Both the position numbers and the translations under genes were made by a program. The notes beneath the pieces are model-generated. The model was not told where the DNA came from. It saw nothing but the letters and a program-made list of their open reading frames with translations, and ran no database searches. 64,000 nucleotides of DNA from Mermis nigrescens (Eukaryota; Nematoda; Enoplea; Mermithida; Mermithidae), in the NCBI GenBank assembly GCA_036768485.1, contig JAVLUZ010000656.1, forward strand, positions 299,923 through 363,922, in the 5' to 3' direction. Shown piece by piece: positions 12,541 through 24,105 of this stretch. The stretch's first letter is position 1. Every line of letters begins with the position of its first letter.

Positions 12541-12690
12541 AATCTGTTCCGACGTCCCAAACACGACAATCCTGCGGCTGAAAAGGCCCTTTCAAAGAAG
12601 CGGAGGATGCAGGAACTGAAGTAAAATTGCACGCGATAACGGACAATCTTTTGTACGTATATCGATTTAGACACAAACGTTGCAAAACGT
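12541..12690 (-). pseudogene. Possible relic of an SC8 last exon
   Basis: On the minus strand the stretch reads NVCV, then after a likely frameshift NRYTYKRLSVIAC, about 20 residues to a fourth cysteine and CRVWDV, then a stop. The order and spacing of cysteines (about 14-15, then 20) and the C-x-x-W/F-D-V step match SC8 exons (for example CYDFV at 43228-43540). No acceptor AG is in place, and the 3' half is gone. The match is short, so this is a weak call. The plus strand of the same DNA also has an open Lys/Arg-rich frame, which I regard as its shadow. Confidence 0.35.
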
Positions 12691-12739
12691 CGGCATCAGG
12701 AGCTAGCATTATTCCCGACGCGTATGTAAACAAGAATTA

Positions 12740-14615
12740 TAAAAAAATGAATGCTACTAAACGCATCAGTACTGTTTATGGACAGCAAATTTTATGAAAC
12801 GAGTATTATACTCTGAATGAGGGATTAACCTTTTGTGGAAATTAAGGAAAACTAAAAGAAAATTAAAATTAGCTAAAAATCAAAAATATTTGATGATTTT
12901 TTAAAATTATAATTTAAGCAAATGGCAGTGTAAATCTGGCTGGGAGAATCCCCATTTTTCGCTATGTAAAAATTTATAAAACGGCATTAGCATCATGGTA
13001 TGAAAAAATATATAGCCTGGATTGATACGCATACATTGGGAATACATAATAATGCACACAGTACTTAGAAAAGTCAAAAATAGTTTGTCGTTTCAACCCA
13101 TTTTCGGCTTAGAACATTATATTTCTCCCACCAAAATTTTGGTGCTGTTCACCTATAGTCTGTTTACTTTCGAGAGTTACCAAGGAACGCAGGCAGGGTT
13201 TCCATAAAAACACGATTAACATTGATGATGAGTAACGTGCACTTTCAGCCTCAATTTGTTCTCTGTTCTCTTCCAACTTCTGAAGCATGTAAAAAACACA
13301 GCAAATAGCTACGTTGGAAAATTCATGTATAGATACTAAATTTTTTTGCTTTGGAGTACCCATTCCCCAGACACACGTATGTAGACAGATGCAAATGAAT
13401 AGCCCCCAATCAAAATTACCATGTAGGCGCGGCGGACCCTCTCATCACAGAGAAGAAAAAATTGAAAAACAGTATTAATCGAAAAAATTGAGTAAAACTG
13501 AAACAAGCGAGTAAAAATTAGCCAAAAAATTACATTTTTCTATTAAAAAAAACAGTCACTTATGGAAAAGTTCTAACGTTTTTAGACACTTTTTACCCTG
13601 CCTTCACTTTAGCCAATTTTGCGGTGTGTACATGTACCAAAAGGCCAAAAATCGGGAATTTATCGCACCCACAAAAATGCAAAAAACTAGCTCGTGCCAA
13701 CTCTGTGCTGATGCTAGATAATAAATCTGAAAGGTTGAAGTGTACAGCAAGGGGAACAGTTGAAGTAAGCATGAGTAAAAATTCAATAAAATTGAGGCAT
13801 GAAAAATGTAAAACTTATTACAAGAGCTTTAATTGACAACTTTATAAACAAAACGGCATTAAATTTTCTCAGGAAACGTAAGATGCCTGGAATTTGGCAA
13901 CATTGTGGTTAAAGAGGAGAAACAAATGCTTCTTTCAATCGTTTGTAGGGAAGGAAGGGTGTATTATTTCAGAGGTATATCATCACTGTTAAATAACATC
14001 AGAAGATACATTGCCAAACAACACAAAATGCAACACTATGAAGAAACCTGATTATTTTCAATTCAACAAAGGAAAACACTGTTAAAATTCATGAAAAATG
14101 ACAGATGCACTAAAACTATACCTGTACAGCATAGAAATTCTGGGGGTTCAATGTCAAGTTTTTTCAAACATCGAAAAAAGCGATAAAAATGGCACATGGA
14201 CCTAAAACATTGTTTTAGACGTTTCTCGATGTCGCGCATCCACTGAAACAACTTTTTCAACAGAACTTTTTTGAAAAATTCCAAATTTTCCCATTTTTAG
14301 GCAAAAACGTCTCTCAAAGGTCAATTCTTATGATCATTTATGTGAAAAAAACCTTCAATACATTTTAATAACTTAAGTCGCTCTTCTGCAGAGCTGTAAA
14401 AATATTTCTAAAAGCAAAAAATTATGGGGGATCAGCGGCACTTTTTGGCCATTCTAAGGATGGGGGTCAGCACGGATCTCGGAGAGTCAAAACCCACAGC
14501 AGAACCCTCACCCTCACGTGCATGTAAGGCTACAACTACTTGGATAACCTACCTACAGCAAATCCTAAAACAGAAAGAATACCATCGCTCAAAAATAACT
14601 TTCTGATTTCTTTAA
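12740..14615. other. No gene supported
   Basis: Several frames of 60-85 codons occur on both strands (for example 13109-13363 minus), but none shows SC8 cysteines, a signal exon or similarity to a known family. Treated as gene-free. Confidence 0.4.
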
Positions 14616-14629
14616 CCAGATATAACTTG

Positions 14630-14800
14630 ACTAAACAGATCCAGATCCAGATAAAGATCGGGTTCTAATTTTCTGGCAGATCCATATCCAGATCAGATAA
14701 CCAGATCAGAAAAGAACCAGACCCAGATCAAGATTATCTGGATCTGTATCTGAATCTGGATAAAAAGATCAAATCCAGATGATCCTTTACATCACTAGTC
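14630..14800 (+). repeat. CCAGATC-rich dispersed repeat, copy 2
   Basis: Same orientation as 11890-12075. See that entry for shared blocks. Confidence 0.65.
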
Positions 14801-14939
14801 TAAATCCCCATAATACCCTACGCCCAAGTGTTGTGTATGTTGAGAACAATTTAGCTCTCAGAATTCCAAATACCTCTCCAGATCCCTTCCCTTAAAATAA
14901 ATCATTTCAAAGTTTGTCGCTATTTCGGCCTACCATGTT

Positions 14940-15249
14940 AACGATAACTTGATGATAATATTAAGACTATTGTAATAAAATAATATTGCAATTTTAATAG
15001 AAAAAAATAATAATAATGATAATAGTATTGATAATAATGATGATGATGATAATAATAATAATAATAATAATATAACAATCATATTATTAATAAAAATAAT
15101 AATAATGATAATAATAATAATGATAGTAATAATAATAATAATAATATTAATAACAATAATAATAATAATAATAATATTAATAATAATAATAATAATAATA
15201 TTAATAATAATAATAATAATGATAATAATAATAATAATATGAATAATAT

Positions 15250-15303
<54 letters not shown>

Positions 15304-15575
15304 TATAATAATAAAATAATAGTAATAATAATATTAATAATAATAATATTAATAATAATAATAATGATAATAATAACATTAACATTAATATTAATAATAA
15401 TAATAATGATAATAATAATAATAATTATTATTATTATTATCATGTTAATAATAATAATAATTATTATTATTATTATTAATATTATTATTATTATTGTTAT
15501 AATAATAATAATAATAATAATAATAATTCTTATGATAATAATAAAAATAATAATAATAATAATTTCAATTCTGGG
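14940..15575. repeat. Second long TAA/ATT array
   Basis: About 0.6 kb of TAA triplets with GAT and AAC variants. It switches to the ATT register near 15423-15495, so part is self-complementary. The poly-Ile and poly-Leu frames are artefacts. Confidence 0.95.
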
Positions 15576-15829
15576 AAGCAGTCGTGACGTGTCCATCCCA
15601 TAAACGTGAAATTTCTGTTCTTAAAATTAAAACGTTTTAGATGGAATAAGGGAAAAATTTTCAGTTACAGTCTGTTTTACATAGCCTTGCGCTTCTGTTT
15701 AAATTGGTGGTTTTCTTCACAGAACTGTATGCAGGCTGTTGCAAGCTGACTGATTAAATTGGTTAAAGACCATCTGCATAAGTCAGAAACTTTTGAATCC
15801 AGTAATTATAAAAATTTTTGGGCCGCCCC

Positions 15830-16075
15830 CGAAATTCCCATGCTGCGCGCGCATGAGAGCGGGGAAAGAAGGTGTGGACTTTAGAATCCGAAACTTCGAG
15901 CATTCGGCGGGCCCCAAATATGATTGAATTTTCAGAAACGTTTTTGATTTTTTCGCGATTATTTATGCAAATGAATAGTGCTAGTGAGAAACGTCAGTTT
16001 TTCAACATTTTCTAGACGAGAATATTTTCGGGCCCCCAGAGAATTTGGTCGCTGCCCATCGCACCCACTAAAATC
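15830..16075 (+). repeat. Diverged family A copy
   Basis: Retains ATGCAAATGAATAGTGCT, GTGAGAAACGTC and TTTGGTCGCTGCCCAT, but the G-rich 5' half is rearranged. A second, similarly diverged copy is at about 41035-41190. Confidence 0.45.
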
Positions 16076-16671
16076 CTTACCGAGTCATTTCATGCATATC
16101 ATAGTATTGCAGTGTCAATCGATAGAGTTGTTCTATTGAAAATAAAATTTTTAGAATAGCTAACGCTTCATGTACAATAAAATCCCTTCAGGGAAGATAC
16201 CTAATAAAAACGCTTCAAATGTACTCGTACATATACGGAACGATTTTGAAAAGCAATTATATAGAAAAATTCTCATTTTTGACAATGAAGCATGAACGCT
16301 ATTACTTTTTGGGACGAGTGGAATCATCGTCATTAGGACGCTAGTCCGCTTTATTGAAATATAAGGGAATAATCTAGAATAAGAATTATAATAAATATGC
16401 GACGTTATTTGATAATCGCAACAAAAAGAACATACTTTCAGATCGATAACGGAACCTTAAGTGAACGTAAATGAGAACGATAGTATTTTATGATCATGCG
16501 TAAATGATTGATGAAGCTTGTCCATTTTTTCTTTACCGAGACGATAAGAATGCTTGTGAGCTGGCCCAATAATCGTAGATGGAACAATTTCGAATTAAGA
16601 GTAATCGTAAATCAATTTGATTATGCCATGCGGGAATATGGCAGGGGTCTTGTAATCAGATATGCACGTTG

Positions 16672-16945
16672 AGGATTGGAGATCTAGACCCCAGAATGGA
16701 AAAATGGAAAATTTTGTTGAAAAAAGAGACAAAATGAAGGCCAAAAACGGGTTAAAATTGAAACTTTCCGTCTAAAAGTGCTTCAAATTGACCACAAACT
16801 GTATAATAACGCGGGTTTTAAGCTACTTTAGCGCAAATACCAGTTTTCGAGATCATTCTGATCAGAAAAAGCTCAATTTTCGAATTTTCGACCTCCTCTC
16901 CCCAGATCGGCTTACACCTCCTCCCCAAATCGGTCATGCTGTGCT
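16672..16945 (+). repeat. Repeat family D, copy 1
   Basis: Collinear with 44757-44999: shares ATGGAAAATTTTGTTG, AATGAAGGCCAAAA, GTGCTTCAAATTGACCA and CCCAAATCGGTCATGCTGTGC-like blocks. No coding frame is conserved between copies. Confidence 0.65.
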
Positions 16946-17067
16946 TCTATGCTTATGACCAAGTAGATGGGGAAGGGTATTTGGCATTGACCCATCAGCA
17001 AATCTGTGTGATACCCTCTAAAATCGACCGACCCCCAGATTTGAATTTTTCGCATGTCCTTTGGAAT

Positions 17068-17782
17068 TTAAGACGGTTTTACACCAAACGGACTCATCTT
17101 CGAGAACTTGGTCGCTGCTCATGTATGGATACTCCGGAATCTGAGAGGCCCTCACACCCTCTAATTCGATAGATCCTTCAGAATTGAATTTTGATACTAT
17201 TTGCAGCGAATTTGTTCCATGAAACCCCCCTCAATTATGTTGCTGTTTTTCAATATTCTCTGGCTTAGGCAGACTAATTACCACACGATAATTTTAAACT
17301 GTATTTGTATCTTCGAAGTCGTATGTTTAATCGTTGGTGCTGGCTTAAAACTAGCTTAAACCTGAAAGATATTTTGGAACCAGCTTCAGCTGAGTATATA
17401 TTTGCTCAAAATCTCAAAGCACTTATGTTATGTTTAAAAGTCTGGCTTAATCGTGCAGGTCTCGAAAGTGGATCCAGATATTTACTTGATGAAAATTTCG
17501 TTTTCCATCGAAATAATCCGTCGTTCGCCTAAAATCGAATCGTAGCATTTCTAATTTAATTGCGCAATCCATAATCGGCCCACGTAGCCTGTTAACGCAT
17601 ATTTTGTGCTCATGTGGCATATACCGGTTATCGCTGCACCCACCAGGTGCTCTAAGAGTGAAGGGCCCCCTTGGCCTTTAATGCTTTCTCGATGCAGCGC
17701 AGGGAAACCCCGAATGATGTATAATAACCGAAATTTTAGCCACCGCGAGTGGTGCACAGACGATAGGTATATTCATTTCGTT
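17068..17782. repeat. Tandem duplication, copy 1 (damaged)
   Basis: About 0.7 kb duplicated with 18110-18770 at a spacing of about 1 kb. Both begin with TTTTACACCAAACGGAC and GAGAACTTGGTCGCTGCTCATG, and run through an SC8 last exon on the minus strand. Copy 1 ends at TTCATTTCGTT, where a family E fragment starts. Confidence 0.8.
17535..17782 (-). pseudogene. SC8 pseudogene, duplicate of the 18518-18797 exon
   Basis: Minus-strand DNA is about 80% identical by eye to the intact exon at 18518-18797, including CTGCATCGAGAAAGC and GCACAAAATATGCGTTA. Relative to that copy it has a one-base loss (ATATACCTATCG against ATATAACCTATCG), an in-frame TAG before the fifth cysteine and a missing 5' end with no acceptor. 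It therefore cannot make an SC8 protein. It arose with the segmental tandem duplication 17068-17782/18110-18770. Confidence 0.8.
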
Positions 17783-18065
17783 TTAATTAGCATGATCTGA
17801 ATGAATCAGTCAGTAAACACATGCGTTCACCTGCTACAAATGTGACAGCGGTCCAAGAACGCTGAATACAATATTGTTCTGAACATCAACATTATTTTAT
17901 TAAACACGACAACCTTTTCTTATTTAAAGAAGATCAAAGGTCTTCAGCGTAAACGTTGCGTATTTATTGGGTGTAAAGAACACTTACGCTCAGATTCGTA
18001 ATCCAGCGTTATTTAAAACATTTTGAAAAAATAAAGCCTTTGCAACGCTCTGAAGAAAAAATTAA
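17783..18065 (+). repeat. Family E arm fragment
   Basis: Matches 47078-47330 and 55800-56060: AATTAGCATGAT, AACAATATTGTTCTG-like block, GTGTAAAGAACACTTACGCTCAGATTCGTAAT. It sits between the two duplicate segments. Confidence 0.65.
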
Positions 18066-18517
18066 AATTAAAAAAAATCATTTTTTATCGAATATATTTT
18101 GAAAAAATTAATGTTTTGCAACACTTTTACACCAAACGGACCCCTCTGCGAGAACTTGGTCGCTGCTCATGTATGGACTCTCTGGAATCTAAAAGGCCTT
18201 CACACACCCCATATCGATACACCCTTTAGAATTGAATTTTTGGTGCTACTTTTAGCCATTTTGCCTCTTGGGACACATCTGAATTTTCTTCCTATTTTTC
18301 AATACTCCGTGGCTTGAGCCGGGCTCATACTCACACGATAATATCACTCTGAATGTTTTGGAACCGGCATCAAGCGGGCATATCCTTGGCCAGAAATTTC
18401 GAGACACTTATATCACATTTAAGTCTGGGCTTAATCCCGCATATTTTGAAAGTGTATAAAGCCATTTACATTGTGAAAGTTTTCTTATCGAAATAATACG
18501 TCAATCTCGCGTAAAAT

Positions 18518-18797
18518 CTAATCGTAGCATTCCGATTTGATTGCGCAATCGTCAATCGGCCCACTTAGCCTGATAACGCATATTTTGTGCTTATGTGGCA
18601 TATATCGTACATCGCTGCATCCGCCTGATGCCCTAAGGGTTAAGGGTCCCCTTGGCCTTAGAGCTTTCTCGATGCAGCGTAAGGAACCCTCGAATGATGT
18701 ATAATAGCCAAATTTTGGGCCACCGCGAGTGGTACACAGGCGATAGGTTATATTCATTTCGTTCGATCGATTATTCTCGATACATACCGAGTAACAC
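18518..18797 (-). CDS. SC8 family secreted 8-cysteine protein, last exon (gene 5)
   Basis: Second exon of a complete two-exon gene; exon 1 is 21639-21709. Acceptor TTCTAG ends at 18798. The exon starts with one base completing a codon, then CYSVCIENNRS, and stops with TAG at 18518-18520. Exons 1 and 2 sum to 351 bp, 116 residues plus stop. Eight cysteines with intervals 3, 15, 19, 18, 12, 10 and 5. Last block is CAIKSECYD. Predicted role: small secreted disulfide-rich protein, function unknown. It shares almost only the cysteine frame and the VC-[VI]-[DE]-N and SG-like steps with the others, so it has diverged strongly. Its 3' part was duplicated to 17535-17782. I chose this frame because the acceptor, phase and cysteines all agree. 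Confidence 0.8.
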
Positions 18798-18874
18798 CTA
18801 GAAATATATACATACATTTAAGCTTATTACGGTTGTCGATAGAGACTACACAGACTACACTAGACTACACACGG

Positions 18875-19085
18875 GCTTGTGGTCTGGGGGTTTTGGACCA
18901 TACATGAGCAGCGAGAAAATTCTGAAGAGATGAAATCGCCAAAAATTGCCCAAAATGTTACTAAAAATAAAAATTCTGGGGTCTACAGTAATCTGCGGGG
19001 TTTTTTCAACTTCTGAGTAGTGTACACCTTACAGACCGACCCCTCACTTATGTCTGGTTTTGACTCCCTTCCGCCTATGTACAGC
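18875..19085 (+). repeat. Repeat family B copy
   Basis: Contains CTTGTGGTCTGGGGG, AAATTCTGGGGTCTACAG and TGTCTGGTTTTGACTCCC. Non-coding. It lies in the intron of gene 5. Confidence 0.55.
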
Positions 19086-19118
19086 ATAGAATTACAGGGG
19101 TCAGTCCTGGACAATTTC

Positions 19119-19320
19119 CTAAAAGTAGCACTTATGGATTCTTTCTAAAACATAAAAACATAAAAAATTATGTGAAATTCGGAAAGAAATTGAGCAAATT
19201 TGAACAAAATACGAAACATAGTAAGAAATCGGTGAGTGGCGAGAAGCTCCGAATATTTGACGCTCTTGAGCAAAAAAATTAGACAAAAGTGCTTTAAAAA
19301 AGCACACTTCTACGGTTTTT
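19119..19320 (-). repeat. Repeat family C, reversed copy
   Basis: Matches 26495-26765 in the same orientation, with AATTGAGCAAATTTGAACAAAATAC and a GGCGAGAAGC remnant of the palindrome. Confidence 0.6.
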
Positions 19321-19329
19321 ATTTAGAAA

Positions 19330-21015
19330 ATCAACAATGTGGAGGGAAAATTGTAGCCACTTAGCGAATGTTTAAGTAGCCATTCTGTGGGTTAAGCCCG
19401 GCGTGCAACAAGGGTGGGTCCCCTACCAAAGTCGTTCTCCCCTGTGCCACAAAGTCAGGAAATTATTAATCCACCGGCTAATTTATGACGATAACTTTCG
19501 TTTTAAGGTCATTTTTACGTTTTTCTTGTCATGTCCGACCGGAAATTGAAAATCATTTACCCTCCGCCTAAAATGATTGGCGATCTCTTCCCTGAATTTG
19601 GACTCATGTTACATGTAAGGCTTAAGCAATCTCCCAGACACGTATGTAGGTACGTATGCTCCCAGAATTGAATTTTTGGCGATTTTCTTGCGATTTTGTC
19701 CTTTCAGACTTAGAGAACTTGGTTGCTGCGAATATGTCATATAGTGCCAACGAAATCGAATCGTTGTGATAAACAACGAGTCGGAATTTTCTGGAGAAAA
19801 GTGGACGGACAGAATGATATTCAATTAAAAAATTTGAGATCTATGTCGGGCCTAAATTTTGGAGTCAATCACATTTCTAGGGTCAAAGAATTCCAATAAT
19901 AAATAATAGCGGCGGAAAAAATTATCTTTGATATTTCGTATCATTTTGAGGCGTTAAAAATTTTGAAACAAGGGAAAAATGTATAAAAATAGAAATGTAT
20001 GAATACAGCCAGTTCAGTTGGCGGCATATTTGCAAGTTTCAGTTTATAAGTCCGATCGGACTTACGCACTTCTATATATGCTTTTGTACGATCCAAACCC
20101 CGGATATGTATTAGAGGGCTAAATAAAGAAATTCTTACAACGTATGCCAAACTCAAGGCTAAAAGATATAGAGCAAAATAATTCGCAAAGCTGTAGCTTT
20201 ATTGATTATACGTTGGCGCGATGTCCCAAATTAATCTTCATTCAATGATCAATTAAGAGAGAGTTAAAAAAATTTCAAAAGGTCAGAAGATTAGGAAGCA
20301 AAAGAATTTAGCAGCGTTTTTACGAGTTCAATCCACTGGCATTAAAAAAAGTGAAAAAAGCGGAAAACTCCAATAAATTATGTGGACCCGCCGAGGCGCT
20401 ATAAATCCCAGGATATACGCTCATCATAGTCGATCTAAGGGGTTAGCCTATCCGGTAATCTTTCATTTACCTTTTTTAGTCGAAATGACCTCTAAAACTT
20501 GTGTAAATGCTAAAAGAGCGTGAAAACTAGGTCAATTCACAGTTTATGATCAATGTCAAGCACTATTAAAGAAAAATTTCCAACTTTCATCTATTTGGCA
20601 ATTATTTTATCCGATTTTCTGCAGAAAATTTCATATTCTTTTATTTGCCGAGTCGAGCAAGACTGCCCAAACTCCTATTACATGCGTCTTTGGTCCAAAG
20701 TTTTTACCATACTAGGGCTGTTAATGGGGCGCACAAATTTACAGGACCAGTCACAAAACAAATTTTCAAAAGCGCATTTTTACTATTTAAAGAACAATAA
20801 ATGAAGAACTATTTTTCTTGTCAGGTCTGACTTTGCTCTTTTTTAATATAACGAAAAATTCCAGAAATGGATTAAAGTGAAATATGTATAAAGAACGAGT
20901 TGGTGCAGTGCGCTGAAGGAATCGATTATTTGAGCAGACTATTACTAAAATCGCCTTGATGGCAAATTTCTTAGGGTTTTTGGTAGATCAGAAAAACTCG
21001 TCGGTTCGGCAGCAT
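19330..21015. other. Gene 5 intron, no other gene seen
   Basis: Intron 18798-21638 of gene 5. The open frames inside (for example 19941-20156 minus and 20553-20804 plus) have no supporting motif or splice context. Confidence 0.45.
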
Positions 21016-21026
21016 TTCCACGAGGT

Positions 21027-21256
21027 CAACGGGTGCAAGATTTTTCAAAGGTCGAAAAATGGCTTTAAAAATGGTGATATGGCGAAAAACCACCATTTTT
21101 AAACGTTTCTCATCAAGCACTATCAATTGGCATCAGAGAAATTGCGAAAAAAAAACAAATTTCAAAAATGAATTTCTGGGGGGTGTTTTGTTTTGGGGGA
21201 TTTTGCTTTGGGGTGCATACCCTCTAAACCGCTAACACACGCCCATGTGTCCTCTT
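21027..21256 (-). mobile_element. Family A miniature element, 5'-truncated
   Basis: Carries TTTCTCATCAAGCACTATCA, ATGGCGAAAAACCACC and the G-rich block, and ends in CGCCCATGTGT. The CATAGGTGGGC end is missing. Confidence 0.65.
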
Positions 21257-21638
21257 AGCCCTTATAAATGATTTTTTTCGATAAATTCAAAATTTTTATT
21301 GACGCTGAATAGCATTTAGACGAAAAATGCCAAAAATCTAAATTTTGAACGGCCGAAAAGCTTATTGACCTTGCATGTTTATTTCATCTCGCTCAGTTTT
21401 CTTTGATTTGCGAAATTAAAAATGTCACAGTCAAAAACTTGGGATATCCAAGCTTTTGAATGTTATGTTTCAAACATTTTCTGATCACTTTCATCAATTT
21501 TTTTAATAATTCGGATTAAATTTTGGCTGCTTTTTCACATTCCCGCTTAGAAGTATTCACTTATTCGAGACGCTATGAAGTACAAAAGTGTTTAAAAGTA
21601 GCTTATATAACGTAAATGTACCTACAAATGCTGCTTAC

Positions 21639-21709
21639 TCGTCTTCTAACCCTAATTTGCATAAACGAAAGCACAACAAAAATGTTACTAGAGTGTAAGA
21701 GCACGTCAT
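21639..21709 (-). CDS. SC8 gene 5, signal-peptide exon
   Basis: Minus-strand ATG at 21709-21707 begins MTCSYTLVTFLLCF, a hydrophobic leader of 23 residues ending LGLED. It is followed by GA and the donor GTAAGC, leaving the intron in phase 2 as the acceptor exon at 18797 requires. The junction GACGA|GTAAG is the same as in gene 4 (GACGA|GTAAGT at 41517-41526). The intron is 2841 bp. Pairing is inferred from phase, strand, order and donor identity. Codon 1 is the only ATG upstream of the hydrophobic run in this frame. Confidence 0.65.
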
Positions 21710-21714
21710 GATTT

Positions 21715-23510
21715 GCTCGTGATGCTTGAACTAAGTCGTCGGAACTAGAATTTTACGCTTGGCTAGTTTTTTAAGCGGATTAATTCAAGCATTAAGCGAA
21801 ATTTACATGTCTTGCTGACAAACCGCTGAAAATCTAATTATTCAGCTCTGAAAATTTCGGATGCTTTTTTCAAAATTATCCTACAATTCAGAGCAACGAA
21901 AAATAGAAAAAATGTTTAAGAAGGAAAAAATTAGATGAACGCGGTAAAACTAAAATATTGAATATTTTGGAATTAAAAGCATGATCAAAGATAACGATGG
22001 GAGTGTGGAACGTTTTAAAAAATTTAAATTTTAATGCGGTTTAAAATATAAAATTATGCAGATAAGCCAAAAAGTTAGCATGAGATAAAGCAGATAAAGC
22101 CACGTTGTTAATTTAAGAGATCATTATTAATTTAGTTGTTTAGCTTTAATTTTACCTGAATCAAAAAATTTTTTACTTGATACATGTACGCATTGTAAGT
22201 TTTAACGAGACCAAAATGATTTGCGGCTTAAAAGGTTGATGTACCGACTTCAGTGAATTCTGCGAAAATTTCTGATTTATAATTATTCAAATATCGGAAT
22301 TTATAATTGTTAGGTTGCTAGAACCATAAATGCTCAGGAAGAATAGCCAATTTCGGATACCAGTATTTTCGAACCAAAGTGATCTCAAAAATTATTCGGT
22401 AAAATAGCCTATAAACTATATTAATACACAGTTTCTTGTCAATTTCAAGAAATTTTGCGGAAAGTTTTTGATGTTCATCAATTTCCGACCTTTGGTTTGC
22501 AATAATTCTCGCCAACAGATTTCTAATTTTTCCAATCTAGGAATCTAAACTGAACTCCCTCGTTCGAATGCATATTTTACCAACATTTTACACGGAATAA
22601 AAATATTGAAAATATTTCGTTGAAAAAACAGCAAAAAATGTTTATAAGTCTAGAAGAAAGATCTTTTTCAGTCGGTCGATGCATGAAAAATTGAGAATAA
22701 ATACAAAAAAGTAAGCCTACTTTGCCGAAAAAACCATCAATTTTATCGAAAAGTTTTGCGAAAATCAAATATCTTTTTACTATTAAACTAAGGAGTAGAC
22801 GTGCACGTGGAATATTGTACATAGGAAATAGGACATAGAATTAACATCTTAGTTGTCGGAATTCTATTTAATCTTTTAATTTTTACATTTATTGTAAACT
22901 CTGCCAAATGAAACATAAATTTAAAATATTTTCTGTGTTTTCCATTTTTGGTGCAAATAGATAAATTTGATCCCGCGTGGTTGCACAACTAATATCATCG
23001 GTTGACTGAACATCTCATAAATTCAAAAATAAAGCATAACGATTTTGATAATTAGTCACAAACGGAGAATATGTTACGACTATATTAAAATAATATATAT
23101 TATTATATATTATTATAATATATTACGAATATATTGAAAGAATAAATCGTCTTATTTAATCACTTGTCTATGCCTGTGCTGATTAATTTGGTAGAAACGT
23201 CATCAACATTGTGCTACTATTAAGTGCAAAAATGGAGCACAAGATAAAGTTTTCAGAGCTCAAAGGTTTCAAAATCCATGCAATGCATATGACAGGTCAG
23301 CAGAGCTCTAAAAATTTGCACATCCATCATCACGATGCATCATTGTTTTAAGCATTCTAAGCCGCCCTTTGGTTCAAAAATGTCAAATTTTCTTCGCTTC
23401 ACGAAATGATATGCCCCTACAAGAAATCAACTTCCAAGAATCATGCGAAAATACCGAAATAGCATAGTATCAAGTAGTCAATGTCGGATGCATACACGAC
23501 CTTGAAAGTT
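21715..23510. other. No gene supported
   Basis: AT-rich sequence. The frames at 22318-22988 (minus) are hydrophobic but lack partners or motifs. A 41-codon frame at about 23232-23357 (plus) has no splice support. A short ATATTATATATTATTATAATAT stretch occurs near 23090. Confidence 0.4.
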
Positions 23511-23514
23511 TGAC

Positions 23515-23890
23515 GGGAGTTGTACCCCTCAGAAAAAATTTTTACCCCTCCTCTCCGAATTCGCGATTTTCGAAAGTTTCCGAAAATTTTCTGTAAGTTC
23601 GTAGAAAAGGTGCTTTTCAAAGCATTTTTAGCTATATATTTGCTCAGAAGAGTCAAATTTTTGGCGCTTTTCGCCATATGCTCATGTTTTGACTATATTT
23701 TGTTCAATTCGTTCGACTTTTTTGATTCTTTTCGAAATGTTTCTTATGTATTTATGCTCTGTAAAACAGAGCATAGTCAGAAACGCCGTAAAACGATGTT
23801 TCTGACTCGAATCCCACTTTTTGGGCCCAAAAAGGCACTTAAAATATCACCAATACCTCCTCCTTCCCTTAAATTCCCATTTTGTGCCTG
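23515..23890 (+). repeat. Repeat family C, longest copy
   Basis: Contains GGCGCTTTTCGCC, ACTATATTTTGTTCAATTCG, ACAGAGCATAGTCAGAAACG and GGGCCCAAAAAGGCACTT. This copy shows the uninterrupted junction used to define the insertions at 3317-4727 and 41708-41984. Confidence 0.7.
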
Positions 23891-23956
23891 TCTGGTCGGA
23901 TGATGCCTTTTTTACAAAACGCAATGTGAATCGGTTAATTTTTTATCGATCAGACA

Positions 23957-24105
23957 CAAAGAAATTTCGTAGTACCTATTTCGGATATCGCGACTACATC
24001 GATTCAAAAATCCATGTGATCACCTTAGCTCAACCGACGGATCTCAAGTGCTCATGCATTGAACATAACAGATTTCCAGACAATTACGTATCACGCTCTA
24101 ATTAA
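23957..24105 (+). CDS. Candidate terminal exon, unknown protein
   Basis: After the acceptor-like TTTTTTATCGATCAG the frame reads TKKFRSTYFGYRDYIDSKIH and ends NYVSRSN with TAA at 24103-24105. Base composition is more balanced than its surroundings and the frame is clean, with two cysteines (KCSCIEH). I do not recognise it, and it does not fit the SC8 spacing. It could be a last exon of another gene or an open stretch by chance. No upstream exon was found because the preceding DNA is repeat C. Confidence 0.3.

Noticed and set aside
12421..12624. A plus-strand Lys/Arg-rich frame ending KKRRMQELK
   Set aside because: No acceptor. The minus strand of the same DNA gives the SC8-like relic, which explains the composition better.
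13109..13363. An 84-codon minus frame with a hydrophobic N-terminal part
   Set aside because: No signal-peptide profile, no splice signals in a fitting phase, no SC8 cysteines.
17305..17532. A 75-codon plus-strand frame with coding-like look
   Set aside because: The duplicate at 18330-18510 has no matching frame: the reading frame is not conserved and a stop appears. It is 3' flank of SC8 copies on the minus strand.
19941..20156. A minus frame starting MSLAYVVRISLFSP considered as a leader exon for SC8 gene 5
   Set aside because: Has a charged segment soon after and no phase-2 donor. The leader at 21639-21709 fits much better.
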